Assembly: GCF_014640615.1 (NCBI RefSeq)
Contig: NZ_BMHH01000030.1
Coordinates: 1-34,069, forward strand
Reading direction: 5' to 3'
From: Paramesorhizobium endophyticum
GTDB taxonomy: Bacteria; Pseudomonadota; Alphaproteobacteria; Rhizobiales; Rhizobiaceae
Length of the DNA: 34,069 nucleotides
Shown here: positions 9,901-16,018 of the stretch, one piece after another
How the letters are laid out: the number at the start of each line of letters is the position of its first letter
Position numbering within the stretch: position 1 is the first letter of the stretch
Translations under genes and position numbers: made by a program
The notes under the pieces: model-generated
What the model was told of the DNA's origin: nothing
Seen by the model: only the letters and a program-made list of their open reading frames with translations
Databases searched by the model: none

Positions 9901-11886
9901 ACTTTGCAGCGTCAGCGTGATACCACCCTTGGCGACCGTGCTGTGATCAAGGCTGATCGAGCCCTGGTCGGCGTGAAGGTCTGCCCCGGCAAAGCTCTGC
10001 AAGCTGTTGTAAGTAATATCCCGCAGCGCATGGGCGGCAAGCTCGCCGCCGCTCACCAACTGATCGGCAACAATCGAGCCTCCCGTTGCATCGAGCCTCA
10101 TCTTGCCCGCGCCGGTCTTCAGGATCAGCGAGCCGCCGGATTGTTCTGTTGCAGCGAAATCGACACCGGATACGAGCGTGCCGAGTTGCAGCGAAGATGC
10201 TTTGAGAGCGACATCGCTGCCCGCAAGCGACTGGCCGGTGAGCGTGATCGTGCCACCGGCATTCATGGTCATCGCGCCATGCGCCACGGCGTTCGCTGTG
10301 ACATCCCGCGTCGATGTGGCAGCAATGTCGCCTGCCGAAAGCAGAGTGCCAACATTAATGCTGCCAGCATGAGCAGTGAGCGCCAGGTCCCCTGCATTGC
10401 CGAGCACCACTTTGCCCGAACGGGCGGTGGCGGAGGCATCGACGCCGGCTACCGCATTGCCGATTTTGATACTGGCGGCATTGGCAACAAGCTTGCCGCC
10501 CGCCAACATGTCGCCGGTCACGCCGATGTCGGCCCCTGCCGTCAGCGTCATATTGTTGAAGCTGATAAGGGACGCGGCAGTGATCGCGCCGGAAGACGCG
10601 TCCACCGTGAGATCACCCCCGCCGGCCTTGGCTGCACCTGACAGCGCGATATTGCCGGATGTGGCCTTGAGGCTCGCCGCGCCATTGGCGACGACCTGCC
10701 CGGCTGATATCCCCTGCCCTGCATCGAGGGTCGCGTTTTTGCCCGCCGAGACATTGCCGGTGGAGATCGCACCTGACGATGTCAGCTCGACAGTGCCAAG
10801 GCTCGCCGCCTCGCCCGCGATCGACAGCAGCCCGGTGCCGGAGGCGATGACAACGTCCTCGTCGGCGGCAACCGCTTCCAGCGTCACGCCCTTGGCAGCC
10901 TTGACCGTAACGCGCTTCTTCGCGGTGATCTTCTTGGCCTCGACTTCCCGGCTCTTCGACTGGATGTTGACGCCGTCGCGGCCCGAGGCGTTGCCGAGCG
11001 AGATCTTGCCGTCGCTTGAGAGCGTCAGCTCGCCGGCATTGGCGGCCATGTCGGCGCGCATGCGTACGCCCGCGCCCTTGTCGGTGACGACGATCTTGAT
11101 GCGGTCGGCCTGCATCGCGCCGAGCGCGGAGCCGTCGATGGCGAATTCCGGCGCGTCGTCGGCGCCGGAGAGAGCGGTCGCTTCACCGGTTGCGTAGTCG
11201 AACTTGTTGCGACCGGCGGTGAGCCGCAGATCCTTGCCCGCCACCGGCCCGTCGATGCGGACATTGCGCGAAACGATATCAAAGAGATCGACAGCGCCAT
11301 CGCCCGATGCGAAATTACCACCCTTGGAGCCGATGGTCACATCACCACCGCGGACGGTGAAGCCGTTGAGTCGACCGGCAGCATCTACATCCGGCGTGCC
11401 CGTAGTCAGCGTCGCGCGCGGCGTGTTGATGAAGCCGCAGCCGTCGCAGGTAATGCCGTTCGGATTGGCGATGATGACATCGGCGCGACCGCCGAACACC
11501 TCGACCGGACCTTCGAGCGCGCTGCGATTGCCTGATGTCACCTCATTGAGGATGACGCTTGCCGGGCCGCTGTTACGAAGGTTCGGATTGCCCGGCGTCA
11601 CCCCGCCGAGCTTCGAGGTGTCCACCTCTTTATTGGAGTTGTTGAGGATCAGGCCGGGATTGCCGACATTGAAGTCGCCATATTTGTTGTGCGACAGCCC
11701 CTGCCCGTTCGGCGTCACGATGTCGATGAGCGGTACGCCGTTCGGCGCGGCCCCGACGCCGGGCTGGTTGGCGATAGGGGCGCTCGTATCCGGCGTCACC
11801 TGCTGCGCCTGAACCAGTATGGGCTGGAAGGCCAGAAGAGCGCTCAAAAGCGTGGCGAGAGACTGGCGCGCAACCTTCAACAACAT
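3568..11886 (-). CDS. CdiA-type filamentous haemagglutinin / CDI toxin (TpsA)
   Basis: 2772-aa exported effector stick of a two-partner system, secreted through CdiB and displayed on the cell surface. Order of parts: signal peptide (about 1-28, 'SALLAFQPILVQAQ'); TPS secretion domain with the NPNL (100-103) and NPNGI (141-145) motifs and CDGC at 147-150; long Gly/Ala-rich beta-helix repeats to about 860; a non-repetitive region (about 865-1305, with 'FLYETRAEFLDVGKFYGSGYF'), the likely receptor-binding part; a second set of FHA-2-like repeats (about 1310-2340, with 'GGDTNIKAGDDILISGSKV'-type units); a pre-toxin region ('RDPDKAYEITKDKHVEIEYYLSD', then hydrophobic helices); and a C-terminal tip from about 2646. 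No VENN or ELYN motif marks the toxin boundary. ATG is preceded by AGGGGA. The reading frame is intact throughout. Confidence 0.92.
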   Translation of the reverse strand: MLLKVARQSLATLLSALLAFQPILVQAQQVTPDTSAPIANQPGVGAAPNGVPLIDIVTPNGQGLSHNKYGDFNVGNPGLILNNSNKEVDTSKLGGVTPGNPNLRNSGPASVILNEVTSGNRSALEGPVEVFGGRADVIIANPNGITCDGCGFINTPRATLTTGTPDVDAAGRLNGFTVRGGDVTIGSKGGNFASGDGAVDLFDIVSRNVRIDGPVAGKDLRLTAGRNKFDYATGEATALSGADDAPEFAIDGSALGAMQADRIKIVVTDKGAGVRMRADMAANAGELTLSSDGKISLGNASGRDGVNIQSKSREVEAKKITAKKRVTVKAAKGVTLEAVAADEDVVIASGTGLLSIAGEAASLGTVELTSSGAISTGNVSAGKNATLDAGQGISAGQVVANGAASLKATSGNIALSGAAKAGGGDLTVDASSGAITAASLISFNNMTLTAGADIGVTGDMLAGGKLVANAASIKIGNAVAGVDASATARSGKVVLGNAGDLALTAHAGSINVGTLLSAGDIAATSTRDVTANAVAHGAMTMNAGGTITLTGQSLAGSDVALKASSLQLGTLVSGVDFAATEQSGGSLILKTGAGKMRLDATGGSIVADQLVSGGELAAHALRDITYNSLQSFAGADLHADQGSISLDHSTVAKGGITLTLQSLDLSNGRSKLATAGMLTVNAADANLANSTLTFGGISLNLTGTADLSGSKVQAVTADGGTGNIAISGQTITTNPATALLAAGDLTLTLASLTNAGQLAANGNLTFNITGKLTNAPTGLIYAGQDGLFYIAGDLVNDQGAIMTGRDLTIAADASGGRNQSITNTSGLIKAGRDATITTANLVNERASAPTWSDVVVSDNETTKFELNPETWGKPLGHLFIRPDSYVPFNLYPGEEPAGIDWMAELYGVVTFADGTSYRTRSLAAYEENTPWNWGSNRDGVGSMSDFLRDHYPTDADGNILLTPDLQPKAILIVNKAQPFAWSFTWDENTRMRQTIHEQRFNGDLAPEALIQTGRDLNVDATTLDNAYSSIEAGGSAKLTGTTLNNQGVALYRTVTSTCEAKGGCEAYDANGNRDSVNDLDRGNSRVTSQEVVDGAFGTIKAAGNLDVSGFATVNNTSSAGSIAGGGQLSTAPTVSDPTKVLDGLTAGGALFTPNPALGQINADNLAPPKPNSGGFGGTIPGQTFLYETRAEFLDVGKFYGSGYFINRIGYKPDREVPFLGDAYFENQLVDQQLRQLVNQGLGSGSFIPGSDAIEQMKVLLDRGADFAKEHGLTIGAKLSPELINNLTETIVWYEKKTVNGIEVLIPTVYVANTDRANLTVAGAIMSGGSLSMDVGNVNNSGIITAKTDLKIAATNISATGGSFNAGGNTALSATQNLTIAAGTMQIGGETFVKAGSGVTAGGNADLSAGNALTLRGSDIKADGNVSLTGENVTLDTAKATNNGSDNVIGTSVQSGGGTTIKATDSVNVIGSDVAAGGKLDVEAENGSVNVVAADVEKKVNGVAGTRMSQTDSTFAKQSTLSSGGDTNIKAGDDILISGSKVEAEGNVALVAKDDINITTAREKTETIGSEVKQGSETHVGSQITAGGSVSIAAGDKPDAGDPHDLNIIGSEISAGGKVGLSATDDVTIAEARDTGYHQLDTRSKRFIGSKETHSRTETETAVGSSISGAAGVDIVSGQDTTISASKVQAGDKDHKADLNVTTGGDLVIASGKNTVETDASKSKSGFLSKESGKSHDYDETTVASELGASGNVNLNAGDNIAIAGSKVNAGEAINIEGDSVAIIGAQEEHDSSSSSKKSGFGVGSGGGFYSLYGKESKSSKENIVSNVGSELSAGTDVNVKAREGDVSIVGSDIQAERDIALDAARDVNITPGAESYQSEEKEKRSGFGVQLGSGNGSASIGIGFGSSKDETREGAETNAVSSLAAGRDVKINAGRDANLQAAQVEAERDVAIVAERDVNLLSAQDVSNYEHMHEELFAGITAQVSTGIVGAGQSIADAAGKIGKVSDGYSAANAGFAGLKAYDALKDLQTMANGTGNLASASLSVGFQYSKSKETAESSVPVVTGIRGGNSVTIDAVTGDINSHGAQIIAGVDANGLPSGGAGDISLSAGDAINLESAQATNLSSSSSKSAGASIGVSAGLSLNGVGLGLSGNVNAGMGKSSSEGTTQVNTHVTGTGDVKLNSGGDTNLKGAVVSGETVTANVGGDLNIISVPDTGTSKNQSASFGMSFGGPLDLGSPLSGSMPSLGSQIGNMGATGMSPGFGTGSGTTNWISEQSGLISSGKMEVTVGGNTHLDAGKIISESGDLTLDTGTLTHENFSGSKQYEGFDVSTNIDLTGKAPQQPDATTQPRVTAEGSYQLDDTRQEVRATVGEGEITIRDKDKQAELEAEGKTEDLAALNRDPDKAYEITKDKHVEIEYYLSDTSVKAAIEAGAAIGEIVGGLLDRLGESDLSRAIRTKDIDVAAALKELQSGACGEQRGDAGFDLFEWIVPSAYAADCTLKTLSGKTIVIHDRETCIQVLGQALYAQTIGVARNLDAFGRGIALGALSQGEEFAELLSDPKGLAKTMTSVALEIAYDPVGAAAKYGFATADSLSEQSLLYLQALANGNYEAAGKYLSSFAIDLAIKVAAPMAGTAIGAVKLADKVKALRKIEKIEETFNQGPRGGFGPLRRPVDDPALDSILDSNYGVQSINGARVGNGGTADALRYEKATGELLSPNGHMQKAQELKTRLETYVRRATNSPNPNSSGYTYSSRDIEYANELIRDLDDAIRR

Positions 11887-11961
11887 GTCCCGATCCCCTC
11901 GATCATCCCTTTGTCCGCATGGCTCCCCACGAGTTCACGCGGCAAAAACAAACCAAACTAC

Positions 11962-13704
11962 TTACCAGCGCAGCGACGTGCTGACGAAGAACAGGCCTTC
12001 GTCCACTTCCGCGCTCGCCTTGAATATTCTCGAATAGCCGATATCCGCGCCGAGCTTGCCGCCGGCGAGCCTCATGCCCACCGTCCAGCCGGCGATATCA
12101 CCGCCGTCGATGCCGTATCGCTCCTGCTCGAAGATGTGGCCGTAGTCGATCGCCGCGTAGGGCCGAAGCTCCCCGAGATTTTGGGCCAGAAACGCATGGT
12201 CGCCCCACGGCATGGTGCGCCAGACGATCTCGTTGCGGCTGAACATTCCGCTATTACCGAAGAGCACGCTGTCACGGGTGCCACGCACATTCGAATACCC
12301 GCCGAGCGAAATCTGCTCCGCTCCATAGAGATTGTCGGGCGAATATTGCCCGTTGATCATGCTGGAGAATTGAAAGTTCTGCGTGGCCACCTGGAACGGC
12401 TGGGTCACGCTCACCGTGCCCGAGACCTTGGAGAATTCCGGCTCCGCATCGCCCGCACCGGGGTCGCCGCGTTCCGTCGCGCCGAAGAGGCCGAGCCCCT
12501 GCGAATAGCTCACGTCGAACGCCCACAGCCCGCCGAGCATGCGGCGCGAATGCGAGACACCAAGGTTGGCCACCGTATATTGCCGGCTACCCACCTCGAT
12601 GCGGCTGCCCATCAGGAAATTGTTGGTTTCCTTGTAATTGAGCCCGGCATTGAGCGTGGTGATCGAATCCTTGTCGCGCAGGATGACGCGGTCGAGCGAA
12701 AAGCCGAACTGGCTGGAATCGCCGGAGGTCTCGATGTCCCCGAAATTCCCCGGCACCGAACTTTCATATTTATAATAGGAGCCGTTCAGCGACAGGGTCC
12801 AATAGCCATAGGGAATGCTGAACGAGCCGGAGATGCTGTTGCTCTTGCCGACGCCATCGTCGGGCCAGGGATAGTCCGGCCCGCTATGTTCATAGGTGAG
12901 GGATAGGAGATCGTTGAGCCGGACGAGATTGTCGAGCGTCAGCGACACCGACGACTTCGAATAGCCGGTCGACTTCTGGCCCAGATTGCTGTTGGCGAGC
13001 GAGACATGCCAGGGCTTGTCAGGCTTGTTTTCGATATTGAGGATCGAGGAACCCGGCTCCTTGCCCGGCAGCATCGAGCTCTTGGCATTGTTGGAGGAAA
13101 GCCGGTTGATCTGGTCCAACCCCTGCTCGACATCGCGGATGTTGACCGCCCTGCCCTTCATGCCGGGAAAGGCCGTGGCCACCACCTCGGGATATTCCGC
13201 TGGCTTGCCGTTCACATAGATATCCGAAAGCGCACCTTCGGCCGCAACGAGCCGAAGGCGCTTCGTGCCCGCGATATCCTGTTCGGGAACATAAACGCGC
13301 GAGGTGATGTACCCCGCCTCGACATAGAGAAAGGTCAGCTCCTTCAAAAGCCCGTTGATATCGGCGAGGCCGATGCACTTCTTCTGATAGCGTTTCAGCA
13401 CAGGATCGATCATGCCCTTCGGCAAGAGCGTCACGCCCTCCACCTCGACATGATCGATCTGGAAACATGGCCCCTTCGCCGGACCCGCCTCAGGCTGAGG
13501 TCGAGCCTCTTCTGCGCCAACACCGCCACCGGGCGTCGCCTGACGCAGAGCATCGAGCCGCTGTTGCAACTCTTCCTGCCGCTGCCTTTGCATGAAATCG
13601 TCGGCGGGCGTCGGCCCCGGCGTCTGCGCAAGGGCTGGAGCGGTCAAAACAGTGCCTAAGACGAGCGCAAGCCGAAGCCCGCGAAGGCGAACAGAATGCA
13701 TCAT
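11962..13704 (-). CDS. CdiB-type outer-membrane transporter (TpsB, ShlB/FhaC family)
   Basis: 580-aa Omp85-superfamily barrel that carries CdiA across the outer membrane. Signal peptide about 1-27 ('LVLGTVLTAPALA'); a helix ('DDFMQRQRQEELQQRLDALRQ'), the usual plug helix; a Pro/Gly-rich linker; POTRA 1 (about 80-157, starting 'CFQIDHVEVEGV', with a Cys80/Cys110 pair) and POTRA 2 (about 158-232); then a beta-barrel with alternating aromatic strands. 'GGYSNVRGTRDS' is the conserved loop-6 VRG motif, and the protein ends in '...VSTSLRW' with a terminal aromatic residue as expected for BAM-inserted barrels. GGGGAGC precedes the ATG. It sits 75 nt before cdiA and 13 nt after the IalB-family gene. 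Confidence 0.93.
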   Translation of the reverse strand: MMHSVRLRGLRLALVLGTVLTAPALAQTPGPTPADDFMQRQRQEELQQRLDALRQATPGGGVGAEEARPQPEAGPAKGPCFQIDHVEVEGVTLLPKGMIDPVLKRYQKKCIGLADINGLLKELTFLYVEAGYITSRVYVPEQDIAGTKRLRLVAAEGALSDIYVNGKPAEYPEVVATAFPGMKGRAVNIRDVEQGLDQINRLSSNNAKSSMLPGKEPGSSILNIENKPDKPWHVSLANSNLGQKSTGYSKSSVSLTLDNLVRLNDLLSLTYEHSGPDYPWPDDGVGKSNSISGSFSIPYGYWTLSLNGSYYKYESSVPGNFGDIETSGDSSQFGFSLDRVILRDKDSITTLNAGLNYKETNNFLMGSRIEVGSRQYTVANLGVSHSRRMLGGLWAFDVSYSQGLGLFGATERGDPGAGDAEPEFSKVSGTVSVTQPFQVATQNFQFSSMINGQYSPDNLYGAEQISLGGYSNVRGTRDSVLFGNSGMFSRNEIVWRTMPWGDHAFLAQNLGELRPYAAIDYGHIFEQERYGIDGGDIAGWTVGMRLAGGKLGADIGYSRIFKASAEVDEGLFFVSTSLRW

Positions 13705-13717
13705 GCTCGCTCCCCGG

Positions 13718-14338
13718 TCAGGCTTTTGATGGCTTCTGCAGCTCGGCGAGCGCCTTGCTCAATCCCTTCAGCGAGAACTTCAGATTGACATTCTGCCCGT
13801 TCATCAGCCGCAGCCGTGCCTCGCCTGCATCGCTCTTCTCAAGCGCGCCAAGCATCTTCGCATCCAGCTTCTGCTGCGCCCAGCAGCCGGCCTGATTACA
13901 GTTGCGATAGGCAAGCGCCGCCACATCCTTGCCATCGGCGGCAAGCCCGAGCCCGACGGGAAGCACCACATTCAGCGGCACCAGCGCCGTCAAAAGCAGT
14001 CCGCCTTCCTTCTTCCCCTCTTCCGGCGCGGTTTTCGCAATCGCCAGCGTCAGCACGTTGACGTTTTGCTCGCCCTGCTTCACCTGCGCGATCTGCGCCA
14101 CCTCGCATTGCGGCACGGCCTTGCCGCCGGCACTCTGCACATCGGCGCAGCGATAATACCAGTCATCGAACTTCGTCACCCGCGGCGCGGCAGCCGCTGG
14201 TTGCGCAGGCGCCACCGCCGCTGGCTTCCCAGCCTCCGCCCTATCCGCATCCACCCCTTGCGCCCAAGCCGAGCCAAACCCGCCAGCGCCCACCCCTACA
14301 AATAGGGAAGCACTTAAAATCCAATACCTTACCGTCAC
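13718..14338 (-). CDS. IalB-family (invasion-associated locus B) periplasmic protein
   Basis: 206-aa exported protein. From the GTG start, residues 1-26 form a clean signal peptide ('ILSASLFVGVGAGGFGSAWA'), followed by an Ala/Pro linker and the IalB domain with 'FDDWYYRCADV' (Trp60, Cys64), 'PQCEVAQ' (Cys78) and 'YRNCNQAGCWAQQ' (Cys147, Cys152). IalB proteins are periplasmic or outer-membrane associated in Alphaproteobacteria; the founding member aids erythrocyte invasion by Bartonella, but the biochemical role is unclear. An in-frame ATG exists at 14476, but it would add 46 residues ahead of the signal peptide and would lie upstream of the promoter at 14373-14401; GAGGG before the GTG supports 14338. 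Being first in the CDI operon suggests a role in CdiA/CdiB biogenesis (inference). Confidence 0.82.
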   Translation of the reverse strand: MTVRYWILSASLFVGVGAGGFGSAWAQGVDADRAEAGKPAAVAPAQPAAAAPRVTKFDDWYYRCADVQSAGGKAVPQCEVAQIAQVKQGEQNVNVLTLAIAKTAPEEGKKEGGLLLTALVPLNVVLPVGLGLAADGKDVAALAYRNCNQAGCWAQQKLDAKMLGALEKSDAGEARLRLMNGQNVNLKFSLKGLSKALAELQKPSKA

Positions 14339-14372
14339 GGCGTCCCACCCTCGAAAACGGATATCTGTCCTG

Positions 14373-14401
14373 CTGATAACCTCCCGCAACCATAGCGTCA
14401 A
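14373..14401 (-). promoter_or_regulatory. Candidate sigma-70 promoter of the ialB-cdiBAI operon
   Basis: On the minus strand TTGACG (14401-14396) is followed, after 17 nt, by TATCAG (14378-14373). This is a near-consensus -35, the preferred spacing and a 4-of-6 match at -10. A start near 14366 would leave a leader of about 28 nt to the GTG of the IalB-family gene, with its Shine-Dalgarno site in between. It would separate CDI transcription from the type I operon upstream. Confidence 0.55.
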
Positions 14402-14518
14402 CACGCCAAACGCGCACTTTCCGTTACGAAATGATACATGTGGCGGGAAGGCCGCAGTGACCCGGAGCAAAAGCAAATTCCCTTCAATCTGGATGGTGGA
14501 ATCGCTTAAATCTGCTTT

Positions 14519-16018
14519 CTAAAACTCGCGCATGGCTTCCGAGGTGATTTCCACGAGAGGCGAAAAAAGATATTCGAGAATCCGGCGCTTCCCCGTCTTG
14601 ACCTCAACAGTCACTGCCATCCCCGGCGTCAAGGGCATGACCTTTCCGTTGACATCGATGGTCGCCTGATCCGGGCGGACACTGATGGGAAACACCAGAT
14701 TCTGCATCCGCTGCGCGTTGCCCGTCGGAACGATCGATTGCGGTTCCTTCGCAGCCGCGGATTCCAGCTGCTGGGCGTCCGGTTCCGGAATTGCGTCGGT
14801 GGCGACCCGCTCGACGCGACCTTCGATGATGCCGAAACGGGTGAAAGGATAGGCCTCCACCTTGATGACCGCCGGCTGGCCTGCGGCAACAAAACCTATG
14901 TCACGATTCGGCACATAGGCTTCGATTTCGAGCAGCGTGCCCTCCGGCACGACCCGCATTAACTCGGTACCCGCCGTGACCACCTGGCCGACGGTCGTGA
15001 TACCCGACAGTTGCACGCTCCCGTCGATTGGGCTCCTGATCGTCATCAGTTCGCGGCGTTTTTTGGCTTTGATGAGTTGTTGCTGCAATTCATCGACTCG
15101 CCGTCCGGCTTCAGAGAGCTTCGCGGCATTTTCGGCAATGACGGCATTCACCAATTTATCGGCCTCGCTGATGGCAACTTGCAGTGCCGCCCGCGCTATA
15201 TCTTGTTGCCCCTTTTGCGCTGCAAGTGTTGCGGCCGCTTCTTGCTGCTCCTGGAGCGCATCGATAACCTGAGCACGTGTACCCGCACTCGATTTGACCA
15301 GTGCCGAGCGCATGTTCACACGTTCTTCCAGTGTCTTGACGAGTGAAGCCTGCGCTGTGATTGCTTGATCCAGACTGTCGATTTCCGCCTGCCGCTGCCT
15401 GCGCTGGGCGTCCAGATTATTCAGCGCGGAGGCCAGTTGTGCCAAATCTGCCCGCAGGATATTTTCTTCCCGTGACCGGATAGCTCCGGGAATGTCTTCG
15501 GCAAAATTGGGGGACCGACCGGAGTTCTGTAAAATATCAGCCCGCAATCTCCGGTCTTCCTGCTTTTGCCAGGCAGCAATGACAGCAAGGACTGCTCCTC
15601 GGCGCGCAACCTCGGCTTGAAACGCTTGCAGGCTGCTTCGGGCGGCATTTTCCTCGGTCCCGATCTCAGCGTCGTCGATTTCCACCAGGACATCCCCGGC
15701 CTTCACGCTCATCCCGTTTGAAACGGGGACCGATTTCGCCCTCCCTGCCTCTAGGGACTGTATGATCTTCACACGGCCGGCAGGTTGCACCTTGCCCTGT
15801 GCAGTCGCGACAATGTCAAACGTCCCGAGCCATGCCCAAAGCAATGCACCCGCCGCCAGCAGGCAAATGAACCAAAGAATTGCGATACGTATGGGAGAAG
15901 CCGGAGTCTCCATTATTTCCAGTGCGGCAGGGAGAAATTCATTATCTTTGCGATTGTGCCGCCGCCCCTCGGGCCCACCGACCGGGAAACGGACGTTTGG
16001 TAGGCTGAGAATAGTCAT
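14519..16018 (-). CDS. HlyD-family membrane-fusion protein of type I secretion
   Basis: 499-aa periplasmic adaptor that joins the inner-membrane ABC exporter to an outer-membrane TolC-like channel. Short cytoplasmic N-terminus, one membrane segment (about 44-65, 'IAILWFICLLAAGALLWAWLG'), a lipoyl-like half ('IQSLEAGRAKSVPVSNGMSVKAGDVLVEID'), a long coiled-coil hairpin (about 120-330), the second lipoyl half ('IRSPIDGSVQLSGITTVGQVV') and a beta-domain ending 'FSPLVEITSEAMREF'. The ATG at 16018 overlaps the exporter's TGA as ATGA, which decides the start over an ATG 30 nt upstream and implies translational coupling. Length is typical. No TolC gene lies nearby. Confidence 0.93.
   Translation of the reverse strand: MTILSLPNVRFPVGGPEGRRHNRKDNEFLPAALEIMETPASPIRIAILWFICLLAAGALLWAWLGTFDIVATAQGKVQPAGRVKIIQSLEAGRAKSVPVSNGMSVKAGDVLVEIDDAEIGTEENAARSSLQAFQAEVARRGAVLAVIAAWQKQEDRRLRADILQNSGRSPNFAEDIPGAIRSREENILRADLAQLASALNNLDAQRRQRQAEIDSLDQAITAQASLVKTLEERVNMRSALVKSSAGTRAQVIDALQEQQEAAATLAAQKGQQDIARAALQVAISEADKLVNAVIAENAAKLSEAGRRVDELQQQLIKAKKRRELMTIRSPIDGSVQLSGITTVGQVVTAGTELMRVVPEGTLLEIEAYVPNRDIGFVAAGQPAVIKVEAYPFTRFGIIEGRVERVATDAIPEPDAQQLESAAAKEPQSIVPTGNAQRMQNLVFPISVRPDQATIDVNGKVMPLTPGMAVTVEVKTGKRRILEYLFSPLVEITSEAMREF

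Noticed and set aside
8077-10641. 854-codon open frame on the plus strand, plus others (such as 5635-7026) antisense to cdiA
   Set aside because: They mirror the repetitive, high-GC cdiA gene in the opposite frame, show repeat-derived composition and no recognisable domain; cdiA has a signal peptide, TPS motifs and an intact frame.
11689-12906. 405-codon plus-strand frame opposite the cdiB end and cdiA start
   Set aside because: Spans the end of one real gene and the start of another on the opposite strand, with no ribosome site or motif.
14339-14476. Longer start for the IalB-family gene
   Set aside because: It would place 46 residues before the signal peptide and begin upstream of the likely promoter.
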